From Siphonodentalium dalli (lineage: Eukaryota > Mollusca > Scaphopoda > Gadilida > Siphonodentaliidae), in assembly GCA_032622095.1 (NCBI GenBank), contig CP136061.1:9018447-9082446 (forward strand): a stretch of DNA of 64,000 nt, read 5' to 3'. The notes below the pieces were generated by a model. That model ran no database searches, was not told where the DNA came from, and saw only the letters and a list, made by a program, of their open reading frames with translations. Both the position numbers and the translations under genes were made by a program. Positions within the stretch are counted from its first letter, which is position 1, and the number at the start of each line of letters is the position of its first letter. Positions 23,598-35,905 of the stretch are shown piece after piece.

Positions 23598-24857
23598 CCT
23601 GACTCTTGAGCAGGCCTCAAAATATTGTATTGGACATTTGCAGAATGAAGTCCCTAGAGGGAACACCATCACTAAATTCACCTTCTGGGGACCTCACTAG
23701 AGGGAACACCATCACTAAATTCACCTTCTGAGGACCTCACTAGAGGGAACACCATCACTAAATTCACCTTCTGGGGACCTCACTAGAGGGAACACCATCA
23801 CTAAATTCACCTTCTGAGGACCTCACTAGAGGGAACACCATCACTAAATTCACCTTCTGAGGACCTCACTAGAGGGAACACCATCACTAAATTCACCTTC
23901 TGAGGACCTCACTAGAGGGAACACCATCACTAAATTCACCTTCTGAGGACCTCACTAGAGGGAACACCATCACTAAATTCACCTTCTGGGGACCTCACTA
24001 GAGGGAACACCATCACTAAATTCACCTTCTGGGGACCTCACTAGAGGGAACACCATCACTAAATTCACCTTCTGGGGACCTCACTAGAGGGAACACCATC
24101 ACTAAATTCACCTTCTGGCGACCTCACTAGAGGGAACACCATCACTAAATTCACCTTCTGGGGACCTCACTAGAGGGAACACCATCACTAAATTCACCTT
24201 CTGGGGACCTCACTAGAGGGAACACCATCACTAAATTCACCTTCTGGGGACCTCACTAGAGGGAACACCATCACTAAATTCACCTTCTGAGGACCTCACT
24301 AGAGGGAACACCATCACTAAATTCACCTTCTGGGGACCTCACTAGAGGGAACACCATCACTAAATTCACCTTCTGGGGACCTCACTAGAGGGAACACCAT
24401 CACTAAATTCACCTTCTGGGGACCTCACTAGAGGGAACACCATCACTAAATTCACCTTCTGGGGACCTCACTAGAGGGAACACCATCACTAAATTCACAT
24501 TCTGAGGACCTCACTAGAGGGAACACCATCACTAAATTCACCTTCTGGGGTATTCTGCTTAGACCTCATCTTCTCTGAAAAGTACCTTTATTTAGAGAGT
24601 TTCATTTTCTTTTTTTTAGTTTAGTTTCTCCATATGCCCAAGTTTACAGCCAACACAATGCATAATCGATGTGCCCAATGGATCACCATCTGGGAACTTA
24701 AATCTGTGTCTAGGTCTCCCATAGCATATGAGGCCATGCAGAATGAGGTCCACAGAGGATGAATTTAGTGATGCTAGATCTCTGCGCTGTCATTAAATTC
24801 ACCTTCTGTGGACCTCATTCTGCAAATGTCCGGCCTTTCAATCCTGCTCTTGAGGTA
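23598..24857. mobile_element. Foldback element containing a 43-bp tandem array
   Basis: CTCTTGAGCAGG (near 23,605) and CCTGCTCTTGAG (near 24,843) are inverted, as are GGACATTTGCAGAATG and CATTCTGCAAATGTCC just inside. Between them, 23,651-24,550 is about 21 copies of a 43-bp unit made of CTAGAGGGAACACCATCACT and AAATTCACCTTCTGGGGACC plus TCA. That unit is a fragment of the element's own palindromic arm, so the array arose by amplification within the element. Confidence 0.88.
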
Positions 24858-24865
24858 TCAGGACC

Positions 24866-25308
24866 CAAGCCTGCAAATAAATAGTGTGTCTGTCATTTGC
24901 AGAATGAGGTCCCCAGATGATGAATTTAGTGACGCTATCCCGCATAGCGAGCTAGCATCACTAAATTCACCCTCTGGGGACCTCATTCTGCTTAGGCCTC
25001 ATCTTCTGGGAAGTACATGTATATACTATAGATTCTTCTAGGAAGTATCTATAGTATCAAATTAACATTGTTTTTAGTTCCATTTCCCTTCTAGGAAGTT
25101 TCTATATAACCTAATTTGCAGAAGATAAAATTCAAAATTGAGGGGCCCAATGGGTGAACATCACCAACTTAAGCTGGGGAACTTCAATCTGATCTGCTAT
25201 AGCAGTTTAGCGCCTTAGCAGAATGAGGTCCCCAGCGGGCTAGCATCACTAAATTCACCCTCTGGGGACCTCATTCTGCAAATGACAGACACGCTATTTA
25301 CAGGCTTG
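24866..25308. mobile_element. GCAGAATGAGG foldback family, copy 5
   Basis: AAGCCTGCAAATA left end and ...ATTTACAGGCTT right end, with the full left palindromic module and a shortened right one. It lies immediately after the preceding element, with only about 9 bp between them. Confidence 0.85.
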
Positions 25309-25397
25309 TCAGGACCGTAATCAATCAGATATTTTTTCACCTTATCTTTAACCAAGGAGAGGAGATGTTATTGTTTTTTATAGTATTACTCTGGGCG

Positions 25398-25492
25398 TAT
25401 TATATAAAGTTATTATACAATGTTGTGTGCACAACCTGGACGAGTACAAGAAAAACTCATACTGTACACAACATTGTATAATGACATTTTTA
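25398..25492. repeat. Small inverted repeat
   Basis: TTATTATACAATGTTGTGTG and its complement flank a loop of about 40 bp. Possible MITE relic. Confidence 0.6.
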
Positions 25493-26050
25493 TTATCCAT
25501 CTGTATGTTTATCCAAATTTGGGAATAAACTTTAGTGGTTATTTTTTATATTTGTCGGCACTTAATTCTCTATAAAAGCCTGTATATGATCACCAGAAAG
25601 CATGATTTGGAACAGTAAACATGGAAATGAAAAAAACTCGGAAGTGAAATGTCTGCTAAATCTACCAGTGTTGCGCGCGCATCACAATTTCACCGATTCA
25701 TTTCGCAATGTTAATTCGTGACGTCACAGAGTGCTGATAAAAAAGTGATATTGAACACTTGGGAGTCCAATATGACATTCGGCAGTCAAATATGACTTTT
25801 TCCCGGATTATCACGTGGCGGCTTTTGCCCTATCGTAAATAGTGTTAGTTAAGGGATGGATAATAATATATATTATAGCATTTTTTGTTGAAAAATCATA
25901 TTTTTTAAAACAATTTTTGTTTGAAATATATGTAACAGAAGGGTCTCCTGAAATTTGTTGCATTTTAATTTTGTTGGAAGTGTTGCTAGGAGTATGTTAA
26001 GTGTGTCTAGGAAGAGAGAGAGCATCTTTAATTGTGTTGCTAGGAAGTCT

Positions 26051-26618
26051 TTAACCCTTCCATGATGGGAGCTTTCTGAAATTTTACAAAAACCTTGTGT
26101 CAATGCATTCACTTATACATGTATATACGAATCTCCCATCGGGAGCCTCACATATATAAACCTTGTGTCAATGCATTCACTTATACATGTATATACGAAT
26201 CTCCCATCGGGAGCCTCACATATATAAACCTTGTGTCAAAGCATTCACTTATACATGTATATACGAATCTCCCATCGGGAGCCTCACATATATAAACCTT
26301 GTGTCAATGCATTCACTTATACATGTATATACGAATCTCCCATCGGGAGCCTCACATATATAAACCTTGTGTCAATGCATTCACTTATACATGTATATGG
26401 GAGTCTCCCATCAGGAGCCTCACATATATAAACCTTGTGTCAATGCATTCACTTATACATGTATATGCGAGTCTCCCATCAGGAGCCTCACATATATAAG
26501 AGAATACATTGGCCAAACAATATTGACCTTGACCTTTTAAGCCATGCATTCTCTTATTCTTCCTAACGGGGAATAAGAGGATGCTGCACCAGCGCAGCTC
26601 CCATCATGAAAGTGTTAA
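26051..26618. mobile_element. TTAA-flanked foldback element with internal 68-bp array
   Basis: TTAACCCTTCCATGATGGGAGC at the left and its inverted counterpart GCTCCCATCATGAAAGTGTTAA at the right. Inside, 26,090-26,500 holds six tandem copies of a 68-bp unit (CTTGTGTCAATGCATTCACT, TATACATGTATA, TCTCCCATCGGGAGCCTCAC). Each unit is essentially one arm-loop of the family's GCATTC hairpin of the TCTCCC/GGGAG subtype. Confidence 0.85.
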
Positions 26619-26636
26619 CTGTCTTGCAAGGAAGAA

Positions 26637-26822
26637 ATAGAGTGTCTAACTATTTGGTGACTGGATAATAGAGTGTCTAACTATTTGGTGACTGGATAAT
26701 AGAGTGTCTAACTATTTGGTGACTGGATAATAGAGTGTCTAACTATTTGGTGACTGGATAATAAAGTGTCTAACTATATTTGGTGACTGGATAATAGAGT
26801 GTCTAACTATTTGGTGACTGGA
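26637..26822. repeat. 31-bp minisatellite, six copies
   Basis: Units of TAGAGTGTCTAACTATTTGG plus TGACTGGATAA. One copy has a 4-bp insertion (TATATTTGG). Starts 19 bp after the TTAA element. Confidence 0.9.
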
Positions 26823-27094
26823 TATTTGCTGATAGCTGCCTAATTCTTATACATTCAATTTGTTATGTAGCGATATTTTATTTATTAATAGTATTTCATT
26901 ATTATGCTTGTTTATCACATATAACTTACATCATATACCGAACTGCCCAGTGTCGTGGTGACAGGGGGTGGGCTTGGTCAAAATTTTCAACATTTGGAAA
27001 TTTCATGCGTGGCACAACATTATGGTTGTTCTTATTGCATGATATTCCAACCAGTAATTAGTGGCGAATTTGTTGCGTTTAAACCAACAGTAGA

Positions 27095-27563
27095 TTAAAG
27101 GTACGGTACTCAATCCGATTAAGCACCCCTCAATTACTATTTATTTGGCTTCGGGGGTAAAAAATATTTGATTCGAATCGAGGAACCCATTCATCAAAGC
27201 TCAGTGATTAGATATCGATTTTTTAAATCTATTATTTTTCACCACCTGGAATATTTAGTGGCCCAGTAACAGTCGATGAGAAGACCAAATAGCAGATGAA
27301 GATGGATAACTCTAAAATCAAGTGGCTTTTTTGTATCATATATTTGGCTTTTTTGTGTCAGATAATTTGACAAACCGGCAAAATTTGATTGTACAAAATG
27401 TTGATAAATAACAGGTTTTGGGCAATTTTATACTGTGGACTGTGGTTAGCTTATTTTTGGGCAATTAATCGATTCTGATAACTGAAGCGGCATTTCAAAA
27501 CAAAAAATTGTTGTTGGAATCTGATGATATGGGGACCATCGAATCGGATTGAGTACCTTTAAA
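27095..27563. mobile_element. MITE with TTTAAAGGTACTCAAT ends, copy 1
   Basis: Left TTAAAGGTACGGTACTCAATC and right GATTGAGTACCTTTAAA are inverted. The interior has TTTGGCTTCGGGGGTAAA and GATTCGAATCGAGGAACCC, also found at 31.0 and 57.75 kb. Non-coding. Confidence 0.8.
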
Positions 27564-27659
27564 TATATTTGGTTAAATAATTATGATATCATAAAGGTAG
27601 AATATTCTTCTTTTGTTCAAAATGTTTGGTATGAAATGGCCGAAAATATGTTAGGCTTG

Positions 27660-27750
27660 CAATCAGTTGAAATGGCTATCAGTTTAAATGGCTATCTGTT
27701 TAAATGGCTATCAGTTTAAATGGCTATCAGTTTAAATGGCTATCAGTTGG
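27660..27750. repeat. 16-bp repeat, about five copies
   Basis: Tandem TGGCTATCAGTTTAAA with minor variants (GTTGAAA, CTGTTTAAA). Confidence 0.88.
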
Positions 27751-28202
27751 ATATTTTCTAACGTTAGGGGGTGTCACCAGAGGTACCACCAACACAATGG
27801 AGTAAATGAGGTTATAATTCTAAACGGGTCGATGCTTCTCAAATATTGTGGGGGGGGGGATAATAGTACAGGGGAGAAATGTCCTCAAAATTAAATAATA
27901 GTACAGGGGTGAAATAATGGGGTAATTTCCCAACACATTCTCTTTGTTTAGCCCTCGTAGAACCAAGAGAAAATGTGTTAGATCTTAGACATATTTTGAG
28001 AAAATCCATTTTGGAATACCAGGGCATTTTGCAAAACGAGACCCTTAAACATATTTTATTGAGATAATTATAATATCACAAAGGGATAACAGTAGCATAT
28101 TCCTTATTTGGTAAAAATTTTGGTATGACAAGGTAGTTAGAATTGGGGGTGGGATGTCAGGTTTTGAAATTTCCAACAATTGGAAAACTGGAGCTACTAC
28201 CC

Positions 28203-28573
28203 AAGCTTGCAAATACATGTAGCTTGTCTGTCATTTGCAGAATGAGGTCCCCAGAGGGTGAATTTAGTTACGCTATCCTGCATAACAGGCTAGCATCACC
28301 ACTTACACCCTCTGGGACCTCATTCTACTTAGGCCGTCAACAGCTATGGGAGACCTATGATCAGATTGAAGTTCCCCAGTTGAAGTTTGTGATGTTCACC
28401 CATTAGTCACCTTGATTATGTATTTATCTTCTGAAAACTAAAAACAATGTTAATTATCTTCCCAGAAGATGAGGCTTAAGCATAAGGTGAATTTGAGCAG
28501 ATGGTGAATATCCACTAAATTCATCCTCTGGGGACCTCATTCTGCACATGGTAGACATGCTATTTGCAGGTTG
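28203..28573. mobile_element. GCAGAATGAGG foldback family, copy 6 (degraded)
   Basis: AAGCTTGCAAATA at the left and TATTTGCAGGTT at the right. One full and one eroded palindromic module. Confidence 0.75.
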
Positions 28574-29076
28574 GAGCTATCACAACCCAATGGGGGTGCT
28601 ATTGTAAATTTCAAGGTTGTACACCCACCCCCCCCCCCAAATAAACTGTAGTCACATCCCTAGAACAGCCTAGCCTACCTCCAGGGATGTCTCTGTTGAC
28701 TCCATCTTGGTTTAGAATTTTCCAACTGTTGCCTCAAATTCTCCGGCTCTTGCAAATTTCAAACATGACCCATATTGTTGAAAAATTATGTTGACTAGAA
28801 ATTTCACGGAAAGTTAAAAAATATTTTCATCCTATTTTTATTATGAAATTTGCAAATAATATCAAACATGATGGTTACAACTGTGGGAAATTTTGACCAA
28901 AGTGTTGGTGAAAGGGCAACCGTCACCCCCGCCCTGTCACTACGTCCCTGTGTACATTCTTGTTACGTTTCCTCTCTTGTCAGCAACCATCACGTCGGTC
29001 TCACACCCTGGTGGAGCAGAATGTAACTTGTCTTTAATACACTAACATTTTATGTTGTATTTTAATTGTTCGTGAA
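28574..29076. other. Intergenic, no gene seen
   Basis: Contains a C-run (28,625-28,640) and AT-rich unique-looking sequence. No exon assigned. Confidence 0.5.
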
Positions 29077-29385
29077 TGGGTCACTCTCATCAAAAAAGTG
29101 CTGAAGGGTACACAGGGTTTTAAAATGTGCTGATGGGTACACAGGGTTTGTGATCGGAACTAACACAGTTACTTAAACTGTTTCTGAAAGTCTGTCGCCT
29201 ATCAGCAGTTTGTTTTCAGTTCATTTTAATGTTCATTTGAACGTAAACAATTATTCTCTAACATAAATCATGGCAGATACGAAAACTAAACGTCATTTAG
29301 ATTGAAATTTCAAAACCTGTGTACCCTTCAGCACATTTTCCAAACCTGTGTACCCTTCAGCACTTTGTTTGGTGAGAGTGACCCC
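29077..29385. mobile_element. Foldback element with GGGTCACTCTCA ends
   Basis: GGGTCACTCTCATCAAAAAA, GTGCTGAAGGGTACACAGG at the left. The inverted CCTGTGTACCCTTCAGCAC and TTTGGTGAGAGTGACCCC are at the right. Each side carries two copies of the TGTACCCTTCAGCAC module. Non-coding. Confidence 0.8.
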
Positions 29386-30079
29386 TTCAGCGTTAGTAAG
29401 GCCAAACACAGAACAGGTGGATGGTGATTGGAATACCGAGAACAGGACAATGGTGATTCAAATACCGAGAACTCACCGTGATGTCATGTTGACTCGTTTG
29501 GATTTTCACTTCCCTAAAACTGGGATGTGAAATCCTATTCTCCATTAAAACATGTTCTCGATGCAAGTTGTCATCTTATCTGTGTTCAAATCATCACTCA
29601 CATATCTCGATTTGTGGCCTACCAACTACTGTACTCAAAACACAAAAACATGGATTCAAATATTCCTACAATTATCGTCTGCTTGTGTATCAATAATTGC
29701 CTTATGATCACATTCCTATTATTTGTATCATTTTGTTCGGCTGATATTTTGACTTTATACATCAATAAATTATATAGAACATGATATCGACTGTTGTTTT
29801 ATGATGCTAATCATGTGTCGTGTTGCAATGATATAACATAATCACATTTTAGCAAGGAAAAACGATCTCGAAATGGCTGGGGTTAAACAAATTAATATTG
29901 ATTTCCTTATCACAACCAAAGAGGAAGTAAATACACCTTCAAGAAAATGGTTCCATTGTAAATGTGTCTTCATGTTGACAAAATTATTACACCACCTTAT
30001 CACTCATGTTTATCTCACAGCCAACTCTAAATAACCCAACACAAAACGAATGTCATAATTATATTCTAACTAGCAGGGT

Positions 30080-30440
30080 GCCCCGACTTCGTTTCCCCTC
30101 TGCTTGGCGCGATTTGACCTTGAATTGACAATTTTGAAGGTCGGGGTCACGATTTGACACGTCCAAAACACTCCCATGACAAAAGTACCCCTATGTATCA
30201 AATTTCGTCGAAAGGCGCGATTTGACCTTGAATTTACCATTTTGAAGGTCAATGTCAGGTCGGGGTCACGACTTGACCCGTCCAAAACACTCCCCGGACA
30301 AAGGTACCCCTAGGTATCAAATTTCGTCGAAAAGCACGATTTGACCTTGAATTGACCATTTTGAAGGTCAATGTTAGGTCGGGGTCACGATATGACCCGG
30401 ACAAAAGCACCCCTAGGTGTTGAAATCCGTCCGGCAGTTT
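30080..30440. repeat. Tandem repeat of about 120 bp, three copies
   Basis: Each copy has GCGATTTGACCTTGAATT, GACCATTTTGAAGGTC, GGTCGGGGTCACGA and TATCAAATTTCGTCGAAA. The run ends with GAAATCCGTCCGGCAGTTTT and AACAAACAAACAGACCC. That is the style of tail seen at the 3' end of some non-LTR retroelements in invertebrates, but no coding part is present. Confidence 0.7.
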
Positions 30441-30469
30441 TCCCGGCCATTGTTAACAAACAAACAGAC

Positions 30470-30870
30470 CCGTAGCGATCATATTCCACCAGTACACAAG
30501 ACCCGTACAGATCATATTCCACCAGTACACAAGACCCGTAGAGATCATATTCCACCAGTAAAAAAACCTTGGAACTTTTTTAAGTTTTGACGGGGAACCT
30601 TATAAAGTCAAACAAATAACACGGAATATATCTCTTAATGATTATCTGTTCCTTAATAGTGTACTTACTTAAATCGTGAATTTCGAGTTGGGATCTTCGC
30701 CTACAGTGAAGTGCATTATTAAGAAACAGATAATAACAAAGAAATATATTCCCTGTGTAATTTTTTCGATTTTATAAGGTTCCCTGTCAAAACGCCAAAA
30801 AGTTCCAAGGTTTTGTACTGGTGGAATATGATCTCTACGGGCGTTAGCCATAGTAGAGATTCATGGCATA
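30470..30870. mobile_element. Inverted-repeat element with GATCATATTCCACCAGTA arms
   Basis: Three direct copies of a 33-bp unit (GATCATATTCCACCAGTA, CAAGACCCGTA) lead into an arm (AAACCTTGGAACTTTTT, TTTTGACGGGGAACCTTATA) that is mirrored at 30,769-30,845. A single arm of the same family lies at 60,120-60,255 and a fragment at 40,925-40,975. Confidence 0.75.
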
Positions 30871-30956
30871 ATCTATAACATCATTTCAGAGTTTGTCTGT
30901 CTCTCTGCATGTCCGCAATAGAAATTATGGAAATTATTTCAAGCCTATTAAGGGTT

Positions 30957-31378
30957 TTAAATGTACTCAATCCGATCAGATGCTCCTATTTGTTTGGCTT
31001 CGGTGGGGTAGGGGGTAAACATATTTGATTCGAGTTGAGGAACCCACCCATCAAAGCTCAGAGTTAACAGATATCGATTTTTGAAGTTTGTTATTTCTCG
31101 AGATGTGCAATTATGTGTGGCCCAGAAACACTACGTCAAACGGACGATTTCGTAACAAATTGTGGATGAAGATGGATAACTCTAAAAACAAGTGATAATA
31201 CAGCCATATTTCGTTGAACAAAATGTTTATAAATAACACGTTTTGGGAAATTTTATAGACAGTGGTTAGCATTATTTTGTTGCAATTAATCGATTTTGAT
31301 AACCAAAGCGTATTTTGAAGAAATGTTGTTGTATCTTGGTGATATGGGGACCCTCTGATCGGATTGAGTACCTTTAAT
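30957..31378. mobile_element. MITE with TTTAAAGGTACTCAAT ends, copy 2
   Basis: Left TTAAATGTACTCAATCCGAT and right ATCGGATTGAGTACCTTTAA. The interior is colinear with 27,095-27,563. Confidence 0.8.
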
Positions 31379-31475
31379 AAACGCTCTTAAAATGTCACTT
31401 CTGTTAAAAGCGCTGGTAAAAATTACTTATCTTGGTTAAAAACGCTCTTTAAAACACTTTTTTTTATATCAATAT

Positions 31476-32720
31476 CTCCGGCGTTAGTTATTCAATGTAA
31501 TCACTCCCTTCCATTTAATCAGAATATCTCCGGCGTTAGTTATTCAATGTAACCACCCCCCTTCCATTTCATCAGAATATCTCCGGCGTTATAGTTATTC
31601 AATGTAACCACCCCCTTCCATTTAATCTGAATATCTCCGGCGTTATAGTTATTCAATGTAACCACCCCCTTCCATTTCATCAGAATATCTCCGGCGTTAT
31701 AGTTATTCAATGTAATCACCCCCTTCCATTTAATCAGAATATCTCCGGCGTTAGTTATACAATGTAACCACCCCCTCAATTTAATCAGAATATCTCAGGC
31801 GTTAGTTATTCAATGTAATCACCCCCTTCCATTTCATCAGAATATCTCCGGCGTTAGTTATTCAATGTAATCACCCCCTTCCATTTCATCAGAATATCTC
31901 CGGCGTTAGTTATTCAATGTAATCACCCCCTTCCATTTAATCAGAATATCTCCGGCGTTAGTTATTCAATGTAACCACCCCCTTCCATTTAATCTGAATA
32001 TCTCCGGCGTTAGTTATTCAATGTAATCACCCCCTTCCATTTAATCAGAATATCTCCGGCGTTAGTTATTCAATGTAACCACCCCCTCAATTTAATCAGA
32101 ATATCTCCGGCGTTAGTTATTCAATGTAATCACTCCCTTCCATTTAATCAGAATATCTCCGGCGTTAGTTATTCAATGTAATCACCCCCTTCCATTTAAT
32201 CAGAATATCTCCGGCGTTAGTTATTCAATGTAATCACTCCCCTCAATTTAATCAGAATATCTCCGGCGTTAGTTATTCAATGTAATCACTCCCTTCCATT
32301 TAATCAGAATATCTCCGGCGTTAGTTATTCAATGTAACCACCCCCTCAATTTAATCAGAATATCTCCGGCGTTAGTTATTCAATGTAATCACTCCCTTCC
32401 ATTTAATCAGAATATCTCCGGCGTTAGTTATTCAATGTAACCACCCCCTCAATTTAATCAGAATATCTCAGGCGTTAGTTATTCAATGTAATCACCCCCT
32501 TCCATTTAATCAGAATATCTCCGGCGTTAGTTATTCAATGTAACCACCCCCTCAATTTAATCAGAATATCTCCGGCGTTAGTTATTCAATGTAATCACTC
32601 CCTTCCATTTAATCAGAATATCTCCGGCGTTAATTATTCAATGTAATCACTCCCTTCCATTTAATCAGAATATCTCCGGCGTTAGTTATTCAATGCAATC
32701 ACCCCCTTCCATTTAATCAG
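31476..32720. repeat. 52-bp minisatellite, about 24 copies
   Basis: Unit made of TCTCCGGCGTTAGTTATTCA, ATGTAATCACCCCCTTCCAT and TTAATCAGAATA. Variants include CCCCTCAATTTAATC (shorter) and GTTATAGTTATT (longer). The variants alternate in blocks in the distal half, suggesting higher-order duplication. Confidence 0.92.
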
Positions 32721-32794
32721 GCCACTCATTTTGAAATACATACAATCCTCATCACATATCACTTGTTAGTAAGATTGCATATTAATCGCTATAT

Positions 32795-33650
32795 AATATA
32801 GTGAGCCCGATTATATATAATATAGTGAGCCCGATTATATATAATATAGTGAGCCCGATTATATATAATATAGTGAGCCCGATTATATATAATACAGTGA
32901 GCCCGATCATATCCTTGTTAGTAAGATTGAATATTAATCGCTATATAATATAATGAGCCCGATCATATCCTTGTTAGTAAGATTGAATATTAATCGCTAT
33001 ATAATATAGTGAGCCCGATTACATCCTTGTTAGTAAGATTGAATATTAATCGCTATATAATATAGTGAGCCCGATTATATCCTTGTTAGTAAGATTGAAT
33101 ATTAATCGCTATATAATATAGTGAGCCCGATTACATCCTTGTTAGTAAGATTGAATATTAATCGCTATATAATATAGTGAGCCCGATTATATCACTTGTT
33201 AGTAAGATTGAATATTAATCGCTATATAATATAGTGAGCCCGATTATATCACTTGTTAGTAAGATTGAATATTAATCGCTATATAATATAGTGAGCCCGA
33301 TTATATCCTTGTTAGTAATATTGAATATTAATCGCTATATAATATAGTGAGCCCGATTATATCCTTGTTAGTAAGATTGAATATTAATCGCTATATAATA
33401 CAGTGAGCCCGATTATATCACTTGTTAGTAAGATTGAATATTAATCGCTATATAATATAGTGAGCCCGGTTATATCACTTGTTAGTAAGATTGAATATTA
33501 ATCGCTATATAATATAGTGAGCCCGATTATATCACTTGTTAGTAAGATTGAATATTAATCGCTATATAATATAGTGAGCCCGATTATATCACTTGTTAGT
33601 AAGATTGAATATTAATCGCTATATAATATAATGAGCCCGATTATATCCTT
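32795..33650. repeat. 24-bp and 57-bp nested tandem array
   Basis: It begins with about four 24-bp units (TAGTGAGCCCGATTATATAT), then about 14 units of 56-57 bp containing TTGTTAGTAAGATTGAATAT, TAATCGCTATATAATATAG and TGAGCCCGATTATATC. Units end in either CC or CAC before TTGTTAG. Confidence 0.92.
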
Positions 33651-33655
33651 GGCGT

Positions 33656-35395
33656 ATTGGCTGACCGAACACGATTCGGTATTTTGCGAGATGTAATTAG
33701 CTTTTCGCTTGTTATAAAACGGAACGTATTATGTGTTCGTTCTGTCCGTCCGCCATTTTCGTTTCTGGCGATTAGCATTAGTTCTACTGAACTTTGGAAA
33801 TAAATATGGTTTGAATGGTCACTATCACATAATACAAGTTTTTAGAGGCTATAGCCGCCTATTTTCGCCAGAATTACGACCCTCTGCATGTTGAAATTTG
33901 GGCTCAATCTTCTTTTGCGGAAGATAATGTTAGTTTATGTTGATTTAAAGGAGTGATTTTTTTTTTGCAAATTTAAATCCGTTAAATACAGATCAAGTTA
34001 TTTTTGGGTTCCATCCGCCCATTTTTTTTTCAGAGATATAGACTTTTTTGTTATTGAAGTTTTTTTTCTTCATCAGAAACTCGTTTTTTGTTTGGCAAGG
34101 GACGGTTGGTGGGCGGCCCCAAACGATATAACATAGCCGTTTAATGATGGATTCTGAATGTTTGGTATGTCATTTTATTGTCACGTGTCACACAGCAAAT
34201 CAGGCCTGGCCTGCCCCGAATTTTCTAAACAGAGTTAAGTCACGTGTTTCTATGTATATAATGTTACGTCAGTTAGTGTGATAACTTAAAAGAACGTCAA
34301 CCAAGTTTGTATATGGATCATTTACAACAATATCTCGAACGAGTTCGGTAACCAGGTTTTTCCGATTTTTTACGTGAGTTACGCCCTTAGTTTGTCTATT
34401 TTTTATAGCAATTTTATGACCGTTAGCGCGATAACTTGAACAAACTTCAACTGATTCGATTCGTATTTATTGGTTGTATGGACATTTCACAGCAATATCC
34501 CGATTTAGTTCGAAGGCCAGGTTTTTACCTGAGTTATGGTTCTTTAGTTCATCCATTTTTAGTGATTCTCGGTCCGACATATCTGTGCAAAATAAACTCA
34601 ACCAGAGCCATCTTTGATGCGCAACACTTGTTTGATTTTTAGAATCGGGTTTTCTTGGTTTCCGGATGCTAAATCCAGAAAGGGTTACCACATTTGAGAC
34701 TTTTTTTTAACTTATAATTTTGTTTCATTTGTTATCAGTTGATATAACTGTACCAACAGCTGTGATGGTTTATCCTTATAAAATTCATTTTTGAAACAGA
34801 CCAGCATGCGTATAGTATTGCACACAATGGCGTGTCGACGGGGGGGGGGGCATATTATTCCACGCATGCGTAGTATTGCACACATGACGTGTCGACGGGG
34901 GCGTATTATTCCACGCCTGGTGGGATACGTTAGGGTTATTTATATCACACGGAGTGTTTAATTCATACTCAGGGTCACTGGGCGGTGCTTTCTTTAATAT
35001 GGTTTAACTATGTTAATATGTATACCTGAAATATCGAGCACAAACAGACCGTAGACACAAATAAAACGCTTGGGTGATACAAATATACGCACCGGTGGAT
35101 TCAAATAAATTGTTTCTCACGGCAGAGCATTACGTGCATGCACTAAACAGTAAGTTGTATAAGGTCGGACCAACATGGACGTCCTAAAACGGACGTGGTA
35201 ACAGGGGTTTCTCGTCTCATCTCCAAACTTTCCAACAGTTCCAACATAAAGTTCATGCCTGGACAACATTAGTTTGAAATTTCACAAAAAATTAGGCTGA
35301 CAATATTCTCATATATAGTAGGAGTCGGGTATATGTTATTTTTAGATGGACAGTCGCATAACAATTCTTCTATATATATCATCGAAATTTGTTAT
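33656..35395. other. Intergenic with degenerate repeats
   Basis: No supported gene. Two related blocks of about 110 bp (34,280-34,390 and 34,430-34,545) share GCGATAACTT, ACAGCAATATCCCGA-like and CAGGTTTTT...GAGTTA words. A 55-bp unit (TAGTATTGCACACA...CGTGTCGACGGGGG) is repeated at 34,815-34,905. Confidence 0.5.
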
Positions 35396-35404
35396 TGAAA
35401 TGTC

Positions 35405-35515
35405 GGAAATGTTCCAACCTTATGGGGTGTCAGGGAAATGTTCCAACCTTATGGGGTGTCAGGGAAATGTTCCAACCTTATGGGGTGTCAGAGAAATGTT
35501 CCAACCTACCGGGAG
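35405..35515. repeat. 28-bp repeat, four copies
   Basis: Tandem GGAAATGTTCCAACCTTATG plus GGGTGTCA. The last copy is degraded. Same period as the large satellite that starts 400 bp later but unrelated in sequence. Confidence 0.85.
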
Positions 35516-35644
35516 TCCGTGGATGTCAGGTTGGAAACTTCCGACCGTTGTAAATGTTGAGGTACCAGATCAGGGACGTGGCTAGATGGTCCCCGCTAGG
35601 GGCGCCCACCTTGAAAATTCCAACTGACCCCCCTGTGATCAGGA

Positions 35645-35905
35645 CCCACATGTGACATGCACATGTGATCGGAACCACTGTGACCGAGGCCCATGCACAT
35701 GTGATCGGAACCATTGTGGCCGGGACCCATGCACATGTGATCGGAACCATTGTGACCGGGACCCATGCACATGTGATCGGAACCATTGTGGCCGGGACCC
35801 ATGCACATGTGATCGGAACCATTTTGACCGGGACCCATGCACATGTGATCGGAACCACTGTGACCGGGACCCATGCACATGTGATCGGAACCATTGTGAC
35901 CGGGA
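35645..35905. repeat. 36-bp tandem array, seven copies, leading edge of satellite
   Basis: Units contain ACATGTGATCGGAACCATTG and TGACCGGGACCCATGC. Copies start every 36 bp (anchor TGTGATCGGAACC at 35,663 to 35,879). The last unit passes directly into the 28-bp satellite through GGGACACATGCAGGGACCGA. Confidence 0.93.

Noticed and set aside
23598-24857. Regularly spaced repeats suggesting a CRISPR array
   Set aside because: Units are contiguous tandem repeats with no unique spacers, in a eukaryotic context.
30420-30475. 3' end of a non-LTR retrotransposon
   Set aside because: The AAATCCGTCCGGCAG...AACAAACAGAC style is suggestive, but there is no reverse transcriptase or endonuclease sequence upstream.
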